Origin: an uncultured Pelagibacteraceae bacterium
GTDB taxonomy: Bacteria > Pseudomonadota > Alphaproteobacteria > Pelagibacterales > Pelagibacteraceae
Reading direction: 5' to 3'
Length of the DNA stretch: 64,000 bases
NCBI GenBank assembly: GCA_902576785.1
Contig: CACGWC010000002.1
Span: forward strand, 124,001 to 188,000
The position numbers and the translations under genes are program-made. The notes beneath the pieces are model-generated. The model was not told the origin of the DNA. It was given only the letters and a program-made list of their open reading frames with translations, and searched no databases. Shown one piece after another: positions 51,157 through 58,888 of the stretch (positions are counted from its first letter, which is position 1; the number at the start of each line of letters is the position of its first letter).

Positions 51157-52309
51157 CATTAAAGCCAGTAATAAAATTTTTAGCATTGAAGACGCAAAAA
51201 AACTATCAAAGAAAAGATTGCCAAAGATAGTTTATGATTTTATTGATGGCGCATCTGGAGATGAAAAGTTATCAGAAATTAATAGTTTTGCTTTAGATCA
51301 AATACGTCTTGAGCCAAGAGTTCTAAGAAATGTAGAGGAAAGAAAACTAAAAAAAAATATTCTTGGATTTAACTATGACTATCCATTTGGTTTTGCCCCA
51401 ATGGGTATGACAAATCTTTCATGGCCGGGAGCAGACTCAATGCTGGCAAAAGAGAGTGCAAGAAATAATATACCAACTTGTGTATCGATGGCTTCCACAA
51501 CTACCTTAGAAAAAATGTATGAACTTTCAGAAGGTCATTCGTGGCTTCAACTTTATATTTTTCAGGATGAAGCTTTTGTCATGGAATTGCTCGATAGAGC
51601 AGAAAAAACTGGTTATGAAGTTGCTATACTTACTGTTGATGTTCCGGTTTTATCTAGGAGAACTAGGGATGATAAAAATGGATTCTCATATCCATTTAAA
51701 ATTGGACCTAAACAATTTTTTGATTTTGCAACTCATCCTGTTTGGTCAATATCTACATTGCTTAATGGAATACCAAAGCCAATGAATTACGAGACTTCAA
51801 AAAGTGGAAAAGGTATTTTTAAAAGAAAAGAAAGTAGAGGAAAAACAGATTGGGAAACTCTAAAAAGAGTAAGAAATAAATGGAAAGGCAAATTAATTGT
51901 AAAAGGTGTTATGTCATCAGATGATGCAGTTAAAATTAAAGAAATGGGCGCTGATGCTATCCAAGTTTCAAATCATGGAGGTAGACAATTAGATAGTGCC
52001 TCAGCAGCAATAAACATTTTACCTTTTATTAGAGAGGCAGTAGGAAATAATTTTCCGATTATTTTTGATAGTGGGATAAGAAGTGGTAGCGATATTGTTA
52101 GATCATTAGCTTTAGGAGCAGATTTTTCAATGATTGGAAGGCCTGTAATGTATGCCATGGGCGCTGATGGTGCTAGCGGGCTAAGAAGAATTGTAGACAT
52201 AATCAAAGAAGAAGCCAGCACAACACTAGGTTTGGTTGGATTAAATGATATTAATGAAGTTTCTTCTGATATAATCGAACAAAAACTTTTTATGAATACA
52301 ACTTACTAA
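51149..52309 (+). CDS. FMN-dependent alpha-hydroxy-acid dehydrogenase/oxidase
   Basis: 386-residue member of the LldD / glycolate oxidase / mandelate dehydrogenase family. Motifs: VYDFIDGASGDEK near the N-terminus, FAPMGMTNLSWPGAD, SWLQLYIFQD, LTVDVPVLSRRTRDD, catalytic His and FMN site QVSNHGGRQLD (about 275) and DSGIRSGSDIVRSLALGAD. Oxidises an L-2-hydroxyacid to a 2-oxoacid. It overlaps the peptidase gene by 8 bases and lies directly before the ThDP enzyme. Substrate unknown; mandelate-like, lactate or glycolate are the family choices. Confidence 0.88.
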   Translation: MDNIKASNKIFSIEDAKKLSKKRLPKIVYDFIDGASGDEKLSEINSFALDQIRLEPRVLRNVEERKLKKNILGFNYDYPFGFAPMGMTNLSWPGADSMLAKESARNNIPTCVSMASTTTLEKMYELSEGHSWLQLYIFQDEAFVMELLDRAEKTGYEVAILTVDVPVLSRRTRDDKNGFSYPFKIGPKQFFDFATHPVWSISTLLNGIPKPMNYETSKSGKGIFKRKESRGKTDWETLKRVRNKWKGKLIVKGVMSSDDAVKIKEMGADAIQVSNHGGRQLDSASAAINILPFIREAVGNNFPIIFDSGIRSGSDIVRSLALGADFSMIGRPVMYAMGADGASGLRRIVDIIKEEASTTLGLVGLNDINEVSSDIIEQKLFMNTTY

Positions 52310-52310
52310 T

Positions 52311-54050
52311 ATGGAAAAAAAAATAAGAGGCGGAGCATTAATTGCAAGAGCATTAAAAGATAAAGGTATTAATAAAGTTTTTACTCTATCTGGTGGGTTT
52401 TGTAATCCTGCTATTGAAGGTTTCATGGAATGTCAAATTGATGTGGTTAATTGTCCTCATGAACAAATAGCTGGACACTTAGCAGATGGACACACAAGAA
52501 TTACAAGAAAACCATCTGTATGTTTAGTTGGACCAGAAGGTTTTGCAAATGCAGTGCCATCCATGATGGAAGCATGGGGAGAAAGAACACCGATAATTTA
52601 TATAACTGGATCAAGTAGTTTAAAAAGACAAGGCTCAGGTGGTTTTAAAGAAATTGATGATGTTTCAATAGCTGCTCCTCTTACAAAATATAGCGCAAGC
52701 ATTACAGATGGAACAAGAATTAGAGAATTTGTTGATAAAGCTTACAGAATTGCGACGAATGGATATCCTGGAGCTGTTCATCTAAGTTTACCAGTGGATA
52801 TAATGTTTTCTTCATTTGAAGAAAATGCTGGACTTGAAGAAAGACCATTTTCACATAAAGCAAAGCCAGTTGCTAAAGCATGGCCAGATCCAAATGCTCT
52901 ATCAAAAATACTTGAGCTAGCATGTAATGCAAAAAAACCTGTCATAATTGGAGGACATGGTGTTTGGTGGTCAAACTCAGAAAAAAATTTAGAGACTGCG
53001 GGTGAAAGTTTAAATATTCCAGTTTTTAATGTGCCATACCATCAAAAACTTTTGGGGGAAGAGGCAAATGCATATATGGGTTTAGCAGATATTCACCAAT
53101 ATCCACCCTCAGAATTTGCATTGCATAATTCAGACTTAGTTTTAATGATTGGTGCAAGGTTAGATAACCAAATGAATTTTGGTAACCCTCCTTTCATTCC
53201 AAAAACAACAACGTTAGTTTGTATTAACGGTTCCCATGAAGAAATTGAGTTTAATAGAGCGGCTGATCATAACCTTTTATGTGATCCAGGAGTATTTTTG
53301 GATACTCTATGTAATTTAAAGAAAAATAATAAATGGAATTTAGAAAATAGTTGGTTTCAAGATAATAAAAATAAAAAAAAAGATTGGGTGGATAAATCTT
53401 TAAATGAATTAAAGATTGAAGCAGATAAAGCAAAAAAAAATGGAGGAAAAATTCATCCGCTACAATTAGCGTTAGACGTTCAAGACGCAATGGATGAGAA
53501 AGATTGGCTTGTAATTGATGGAGGAAATACTCATTTCTGGTCGGAGATCGCTATAAATTTAGCAGGAGCTCGAGGAAAAAAATTGGGTGGAATTTTACAT
53601 CCAGGCACATTTAGTATGCTGGGTGTTGGTGTATCATTTGCATTATCTGCAAAAAATAATAATCCTAAATCGAATGTAATTTTAATTAGTGGAGATGGTG
53701 CCTTTTTATCTGGTGGCATGTCTATAGAAACTGCATTTTTTGAAAAGAAACCAATAGTTGTTGTTATTGACAATAATGGTGGCTTAGCATCAATTGGTCA
53801 ACAACAAGAAAGACTATTTGAAAGCGGAAAAAGAGTTGCAACAGACTTTAGAGATATACCTTTCCACAGTATATTTGAAGGTTTTGGGGGTCATGGAGAA
53901 TTAGTAACGAAAAGAGAAGAATTGGGTCCAGCACTAAAAAGAGCTATTGCAAGCGGTAAAACTGCTTGTGTAAATGTAAAAGCTAAACCAGTATTAAGTC
54001 CAATTGTTGCTGCTGTGGCCAGCAAGAGAGAGAAATCTTCAATAGAGTAA
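52311..54050 (+). CDS. ThDP-dependent 2-oxoacid decarboxylase/lyase (acetolactate synthase-like)
   Basis: 579-residue ThDP enzyme of the POX/ALS superfamily. The activating Glu51 is in NCPHEQIAGHLADGHTRIT; the PP domain ThDP/Mg site is SGDGAFLSGGMSIETAFFEKKPIVVVIDNNGG. Presence of Glu51 argues against glyoxylate carboligase, which has Val there. It could decarboxylate or ligate the 2-oxoacid made by the FMN enzyme, in the manner of mandelate pathway MdlB/MdlC, or act as a 2-hydroxyacyl-CoA lyase. It starts 1 base after that gene. Confidence 0.83.
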   Translation: MEKKIRGGALIARALKDKGINKVFTLSGGFCNPAIEGFMECQIDVVNCPHEQIAGHLADGHTRITRKPSVCLVGPEGFANAVPSMMEAWGERTPIIYITGSSSLKRQGSGGFKEIDDVSIAAPLTKYSASITDGTRIREFVDKAYRIATNGYPGAVHLSLPVDIMFSSFEENAGLEERPFSHKAKPVAKAWPDPNALSKILELACNAKKPVIIGGHGVWWSNSEKNLETAGESLNIPVFNVPYHQKLLGEEANAYMGLADIHQYPPSEFALHNSDLVLMIGARLDNQMNFGNPPFIPKTTTLVCINGSHEEIEFNRAADHNLLCDPGVFLDTLCNLKKNNKWNLENSWFQDNKNKKKDWVDKSLNELKIEADKAKKNGGKIHPLQLALDVQDAMDEKDWLVIDGGNTHFWSEIAINLAGARGKKLGGILHPGTFSMLGVGVSFALSAKNNNPKSNVILISGDGAFLSGGMSIETAFFEKKPIVVVIDNNGGLASIGQQQERLFESGKRVATDFRDIPFHSIFEGFGGHGELVTKREELGPALKRAIASGKTACVNVKAKPVLSPIVAAVASKREKSSIE

Positions 54051-54051
54051 A

Positions 54052-54387
54052 ATGGCAAAATTTAGCTCACATTTATTGAATGGTTCTGATGGAACTCATG
54101 CAAGTAACGTCAAAGTAAAGATTTATCAAATACAATCCTCAAAATTAAAAAAGCTTTTTTTGAATACAAAGACTGATGGAAATGGTAGGATTAATCAGCA
54201 TTTCAATCTTAGCAAAAAAGATTGTAAATGCGATTATGAAATGATTTGTGATATTAAAAGATACTTTAAAAAGAAAAAAATTGTGGGTGAAATAGTCGTA
54301 AAATTTAAAATGACTGATAATAAAAAAAATTATCACTTGCCAATAATAATTTCTCCTAACAGCTATACAGTTTGGTGGTCAAAATAA
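54052..54387 (+). CDS. Transthyretin/HIUase-like protein with altered C-terminal motif
   Basis: 111-residue transthyretin fold. HIUase catalytic His and Arg are present (His7 in SSHLLNG, Arg46 in DGNGRI, His95 in NYHLPIIISP) but the C-terminal YRGS tetrapeptide that is essential in 5-hydroxyisourate hydrolase is replaced by WWSK (NSYTVWWSK). No other urate-pathway gene is seen here. This suggests a new activity or binding role in the surrounding catabolic operon. It starts 1 base after the ThDP gene and 3 bases before the DmdA-like gene. Confidence 0.8.
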   Translation: MAKFSSHLLNGSDGTHASNVKVKIYQIQSSKLKKLFLNTKTDGNGRINQHFNLSKKDCKCDYEMICDIKRYFKKKKIVGEIVVKFKMTDNKKNYHLPIIISPNSYTVWWSK

Positions 54388-54390
54388 TAT

Positions 54391-55554
54391 ATGGCTTCGT
54401 TGATACAAAGCAAAATTAGCACAAAACTAAATATGTCTAGGAGAATAAGAAGAACTCCTTACACCAAGAGAGTTGAAGAATGTGGTGTAACTGATTTTAC
54501 TGTTGTAAATCATATGCTCTTACCAAAAAGATTTCAGAAATCTGTTGAGGATGATTATTGGCATTTAAATGAGCATGTTCAGCTATGGGATGTTTCTTGT
54601 CAAAGACAAGTTCAGATATCAGGTCCAGACGCTAGTTTATTAGTACAAAAAATGACACCAAGATCTTTAAAAAATATGGAGACTGGAAAATGTTTTTATA
54701 TTCCTATGATAGATGAAAATGCTGGAATGATAAATGATCCAGTGTTGTTAAAGTTAGATGATGATATGTTTTGGATTTCAATAGCAGATTCTGATGTATT
54801 GCTTTGGGCAAAAGGTATTGCAGTTGGTTTAAATCTAAATGTGAGCATAACAGAACCAGATGTATATCCTCTTGCAGTACAAGGTCCAAAGTCTGAAGAT
54901 TTGATGGCATCGATATTCGGAGAAGATATTAGAAAATTAAAATTTTTTAATTTTAGAATATTTGATTTTTTAGGAACTAAACAAGTTATTGCAAGATCAG
55001 GATACAGCAAACAAGATGGATTTGAGATTTATTTTAAATGCTTTGAAGATTACTTCGACAAAAATGAAATGGGAGAAAAAATTTGGGATATAATATGGAA
55101 AGCGGGGAAAGAATTTAACATTGCTCCAGGATGCCCAAATTTAATTGACAGAATAGAAGCAGGATTAATGTCATATGGAAATGATTTTACAAAAGAAAAT
55201 AATCCAATTGAATGTAACTTAGAAAAATATTGTAGTGACAAAAGTGATCATGATTTCATTGGAAAAAATGCTTTAGATAATATTAAGAAACAAGGTGTAA
55301 AACAAAAATTAAAAGGAGTATTATTTGATGGTGTAGATTGTCCTCCATGTTCAATTCCTTTTCCACTTTATTCAAAAGATAAGAAATTAATTGGTAAAAT
55401 TACTTCAGGGATTTATTCTCCAAAATTCAAAAAAAATATTGGTTTATCTATGATTTTAAATGAATTTTGCAAAACAGGATCAGAAGTTTTAGTTCACACT
55501 CCTGATAATAAATTAAGAAAAGGAATTGTGTCCTCTTTACCATTTTCAAAATAA
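54391..55554 (+). CDS. DmdA-like tetrahydrofolate-dependent demethylase
   Basis: 387-residue GcvT-fold protein much closer to dimethylsulfoniopropionate demethylase DmdA than to GcvT: SRRIRRTPYTKRVEECGV near residue 15, VVNHMLLPKRF, LNEHVQLWDVSCQRQVQISGPDA, GKCFYIPMIDENAGMINDPVLLKLDDDMFWISIADSDV, YPLAVQGPKSEDLM, ARSGYSKQDGFEIYF, PNLIDRIEAGLMSYGNDFTKENNPIECNLEKY. DmdA transfers a methyl from DMSP to folate. Whether this is DMSP demethylase or a paralogue with another S- or N-methyl substrate cannot be told; its operon (ThDP, FMN enzymes, HIUase-like) is not the usual dmd neighbourhood. Slightly longer than the roughly 370 residues of DmdA. Confidence 0.8.
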   Translation: MASLIQSKISTKLNMSRRIRRTPYTKRVEECGVTDFTVVNHMLLPKRFQKSVEDDYWHLNEHVQLWDVSCQRQVQISGPDASLLVQKMTPRSLKNMETGKCFYIPMIDENAGMINDPVLLKLDDDMFWISIADSDVLLWAKGIAVGLNLNVSITEPDVYPLAVQGPKSEDLMASIFGEDIRKLKFFNFRIFDFLGTKQVIARSGYSKQDGFEIYFKCFEDYFDKNEMGEKIWDIIWKAGKEFNIAPGCPNLIDRIEAGLMSYGNDFTKENNPIECNLEKYCSDKSDHDFIGKNALDNIKKQGVKQKLKGVLFDGVDCPPCSIPFPLYSKDKKLIGKITSGIYSPKFKKNIGLSMILNEFCKTGSEVLVHTPDNKLRKGIVSSLPFSK

Positions 55555-55577
55555 TAATTAGTAGGTATAATTCTTAT

Positions 55578-56702
55578 ATGAAAAGAGCAGTTATAGCAGG
55601 ATATTCAAGATCACCTTTTACAATGGCAAGAAAAGGTGAATTAATTGATGTTAAGCCTGTAAATATGTTTGCAGAAGTTGTTAAAAATCTTGTATCTAAA
55701 ACTAAAGTAAATCCTGCTGATATAGAAGATATTGTTGTTGGGTGTGCTTTCCAGGTTGGAGAGCAGAGTTTTAATATTGGGAAACTCACAACATTTTTAT
55801 CTGGAATGGAAATACATACGTCTGGAATGACTGTCGATAGATGGTGTGGTTCATCTATGGAAGCTATTCATGTTGCAGCAGGTAAAATAGCAATGGGCGC
55901 AGGAAAAGTTTTCGTATGTGGAGGTGTTGAAAGTATGACTAGGGTTACAACTGGCTTTGAACCAATACCTTATCCTTACACAGATAAAGAAAATCCAAAT
56001 GTCTATTTTTCAATGGGAATAACTGCTGAAAATGTTGCCAAGAGATATAAAATTTCAAGAACTGAACAACAAGAGTTTGCAATTCAAAGTCATCAAAAAG
56101 CCAATGAAGCTGAAGTTAATGGTAAATTTAAAAATGAAATCGTTGAAATCGCTGGTTGCACAAAAGATGGAAACATACGTCCAAAAAGTAATCAAGAAAC
56201 TTTAGATGGTTTAAAACTTGCATTTGATCAAGAAGGAACTGTTACTGCAGCAACATCCTCACCTCTTACCGATGGAGCAGCAGCAACATTGATATGTGAA
56301 GAAAGCTATGCAAAAGAAAATGGTTTAGAGATTTTAGCTAGAATTGTTTCAACTGGAGTTAAAGGATGTGAACCAGATGTAATGGGACTTGGACCTATAG
56401 GAGCAACCAAGAAAGCATTAGAGAGAGCAAATTTATCAATTAATGATATCGATATTGTAGAGATTAATGAAGCTTTTGCTTCTCAATCAATAGCATGCTT
56501 AAAAGATCTTGGTATCGATCAAAAAAAAGCTAATTTAGATGGTGGAGCTTTAGCACTGGGACACCCTCTAGGAGCAACAGGAGCGAGAATAACTGGCAAA
56601 GCTGCAGATTTACTTAGACGTGAAAATAAGAAATATGCTTTATCTACTCAATGCATCGGTTTAGGTATGGGTATTGCGACAGTAATCGAGTCGGTAAATT
56701 AA
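55578..56702 (+). CDS. Thiolase (acetyl-CoA acyltransferase family)
   Basis: 374-residue thiolase: nucleophilic Cys in DRWCGSSMEAIHVAAG (about 89), catalytic His in GGALALGHPLGATGARI and Cys in STQCIGLGMGIATVIE. Cleaves a 3-oxoacyl-CoA with CoA, or condenses acetyl-CoA. It follows the DmdA-like gene by 23 bases, and may complete breakdown of the carbon skeleton produced by the operon or partner the HADH-ECH fusion at 41385. It abuts the convergent PotC-like gene with no gap and no terminator. Confidence 0.87.
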   Translation: MKRAVIAGYSRSPFTMARKGELIDVKPVNMFAEVVKNLVSKTKVNPADIEDIVVGCAFQVGEQSFNIGKLTTFLSGMEIHTSGMTVDRWCGSSMEAIHVAAGKIAMGAGKVFVCGGVESMTRVTTGFEPIPYPYTDKENPNVYFSMGITAENVAKRYKISRTEQQEFAIQSHQKANEAEVNGKFKNEIVEIAGCTKDGNIRPKSNQETLDGLKLAFDQEGTVTAATSSPLTDGAAATLICEESYAKENGLEILARIVSTGVKGCEPDVMGLGPIGATKKALERANLSINDIDIVEINEAFASQSIACLKDLGIDQKKANLDGGALALGHPLGATGARITGKAADLLRRENKKYALSTQCIGLGMGIATVIESVN

Positions 56703-57557
56703 TTATCTATTAATTCCTCTTAAACGTTCCGATCTTCTTCTTAACAATTCAGCACTAATCAATATTAAGGTCGATAAAACGATTAAACAAGTGGCTACTG
56801 CTAGAATTGTAGGGCTTAATTGTTCTCTTAGACCTGTCCACATTTGAATTGGAATAGTTGTATTTTCAAGACCAGCTAAAAATAAAACGACTACAACTTC
56901 ATCAAAAGAAGTTACAAAAGCAAACAAACCTCCTGAAATTACTCCAGGTAAAATCAACGGAAGTGTTACTTTCATAAATGTATTTACTGGGTTACTACCT
57001 AAACTAGCTGCCGCTCTTGTTACACTATGATCGAAACCTGATAATGTTGCAGTAACAGTAATTACAACAAAAGGTGTTCCCAAAATTATATGAGCTAAAA
57101 CTATTCCTGTATGAGTTGCCGCTAAACCTGCTTTTGCCATAAAAAAGAATATTGCAACACCTGATATAATAAGTGGAACTATCATTGGTGAAATCAAAGT
57201 TGCCATTATTATTCCTTTGAAGGGCATGTGTCTGCTGCTCAATCCTAATGCAGCAACCGTTCCTAAAATTACTGACCCTAAAGTTGCAAATATAGCAATA
57301 ATAAAACTATTCTTTGCAGCAAGACCCCATGGGTTCTTTGTGCCGTAAACCATATCTTTGTACCATCTTAATGAAAAAGCATCTGGGTCTAAATTCTTCA
57401 TCCCTTCTGAAAAAACAAGAAACTCTTCTGCATTAAATGATAATGGAAATATTACAAACAAAGGTGCTATTAAAAAAATAAAAACAAAAGTACATATGGC
57501 AATGTAAAAGTAGTGCCAAATTCTATATCTAGTTTCTGTATACTTTGGTAATGCCAT
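56703..57557 (-). CDS. ABC transporter permease, PotC type (ectoine-locus importer)
   Basis: 284-residue spermidine/putrescine-type permease with six helices and the EAA loop TRAAASLGSNPVNTFMKVTLPLILPG. Its N-terminus (IWHYFYIAICTFVFIFLIAPLFVIFPLSFN) is the usual PotC head. It starts 1 base after the PotB-like partner gene. In context it imports the compound degraded by the doeA/eutA-like enzymes, probably ectoine or hydroxyectoine; polyamines are the alternative. Confidence 0.85.
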   Translation of the reverse strand: MALPKYTETRYRIWHYFYIAICTFVFIFLIAPLFVIFPLSFNAEEFLVFSEGMKNLDPDAFSLRWYKDMVYGTKNPWGLAAKNSFIIAIFATLGSVILGTVAALGLSSRHMPFKGIIMATLISPMIVPLIISGVAIFFFMAKAGLAATHTGIVLAHIILGTPFVVITVTATLSGFDHSVTRAAASLGSNPVNTFMKVTLPLILPGVISGGLFAFVTSFDEVVVVLFLAGLENTTIPIQMWTGLREQLSPTILAVATCLIVLSTLILISAELLRRRSERLRGINR

Positions 57558-57558
57558 A

Positions 57559-58821
57559 CTAACCTAACTTAATATTATCAACTCCAACTAATTTATTATA
57601 AAGCCAATAGATAACCAAAACTCCTCCAAGCAACATAAGCCCCATCGCTGAAGCAAAACTCCAATCTAAAGTAGTTTTCATATGATATGCAATTTGGTTA
57701 CTAATTAAGGTTCCTGATGCTCCCCCAACTAATGCAGGTGTAATGTAATATCCAATTGCTAAAATAAAAACTAAAAGACACCCTGCCCCGATACCTGGTA
57801 TGGTTAATGGAAAATATACTTTCCAAAAAGCCACAAAAGGTGTTCCGCCAAGAGATTTACCTGCTCTCATTAAACTCGGCGAGATAGTTTTCATCACACT
57901 GTAGAGTGGTAAAACCATAAATGGTAAGAGAATTTGAGTCATCGCAACATAAGTTCCGACTTTGTTGTACATCATTTCTGGCCTATTATCGTCTGCCACG
58001 AGCCCAATCATTACAAAGAAATCGTTAACTACTCCTTGCTGTTGAAGTAAAATCATCCAGCTAGCTGTTCTAACTAATAATGATGTCCAAAATGGTAGAA
58101 GAACACAAATCATTAATAAATTACTATACTTCATTGGGAGTGTTGCTAATAAATGGGCTATTGGGTAACCCATTAAAAAACAAAAAACAGTAACAAAGAA
58201 AGCAACCTCTACAGTTCTCAACCATAAAATTCTATGTATTCTTCTATCTTCACTAACTTGAGTAATTTTGTTATCTTCATTCAAATACATATCCATAGCT
58301 TTTAAATATTTAGCTGAAGTGTAAGGAGGGGCAGTTCTTTTAATTGCTTGCCAATATTCTACATTTCTCCATCTCTTGTGCACTTTCATTATTTGTTCTT
58401 TAATACTTTGTGTCTCGTCGATTTTATTCCTTTTTACCTGTCTGAATAATTTTTTTGTAATAGTGTTGAACCCATTTTTTTCTTTATTAAGTCTTTGGGC
58501 TAATTTTCCATGTTCTTTTTTTTCTACAAGAATTTTAAAATCAGATAAAAATGAAGCAAATACGTCTTCGGATGGAAGCTCTTTACCGTCCCATGTTTCC
58601 ATAGACTTAAATGTTTTTGGAAGCATTTTTGTAATCATTTTATCATCAATGCTTCTTGTAAACATTTCTCCGATTGGAAAAATATAAGTGATAATCAAAA
58701 AAAGTAATAATGGAGCAACAAGTAAAAATGCTTTAATTTTGTTTTTTCTTTCAGCTTTTTTTAAACTTATCTCTAAAGGAATTCCGTCAGTTGTAAGTAT
58801 TTGTTTTGTTTCGCTGCTCAT
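57559..58821 (-). CDS. ABC transporter permease, PotB type, with large N-terminal insertion
   Basis: 420-residue permease, longer than normal PotB (about 285-320). Helix 1 (about 32-52) is followed by a highly charged, probably periplasmic insertion of about 130 residues (TRSIDDKMITKMLPKTF through QVSEDRRIHR) before the canonical helices beginning TVEVAFFVTVFCFLMGYP. The EAA loop is MRAGKSLGGTPFVAFWKVYFPLTIPG. No Shine-Dalgarno is visible and the binding-protein terminator lies directly upstream. The insertion could dock the binding protein. Confidence 0.85.
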   Translation of the reverse strand: MSSETKQILTTDGIPLEISLKKAERKNKIKAFLLVAPLLLFLIITYIFPIGEMFTRSIDDKMITKMLPKTFKSMETWDGKELPSEDVFASFLSDFKILVEKKEHGKLAQRLNKEKNGFNTITKKLFRQVKRNKIDETQSIKEQIMKVHKRWRNVEYWQAIKRTAPPYTSAKYLKAMDMYLNEDNKITQVSEDRRIHRILWLRTVEVAFFVTVFCFLMGYPIAHLLATLPMKYSNLLMICVLLPFWTSLLVRTASWMILLQQQGVVNDFFVMIGLVADDNRPEMMYNKVGTYVAMTQILLPFMVLPLYSVMKTISPSLMRAGKSLGGTPFVAFWKVYFPLTIPGIGAGCLLVFILAIGYYITPALVGGASGTLISNQIAYHMKTTLDWSFASAMGLMLLGGVLVIYWLYNKLVGVDNIKLG

Positions 58822-58825
58822 AAAT

Positions 58826-58853
58826 AAAAAGGGCGACTTAAAAAAGTCGCCCT
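58826..58853 (-). terminator. Intrinsic terminator after the PotD-like binding protein
   Basis: On the minus strand AGGGCGACTT - TTTT - AAGTCGCCCT forms a 10-bp stem with a T-rich tail (TTTTATTTATG) that runs into the PotB-like start codon. Confidence 0.85.
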
Positions 58854-58888
58854 ATATATATTATATTATTCTAGTCTTTTATACTCTT

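Noticed and set aside
52311-54050. Glyoxylate carboligase (Gcl)
   Set aside because: The enzyme keeps the ThDP-activating Glu51, which Gcl replaces by Val, and no hydroxypyruvate isomerase or tartronate reductase gene is nearby.
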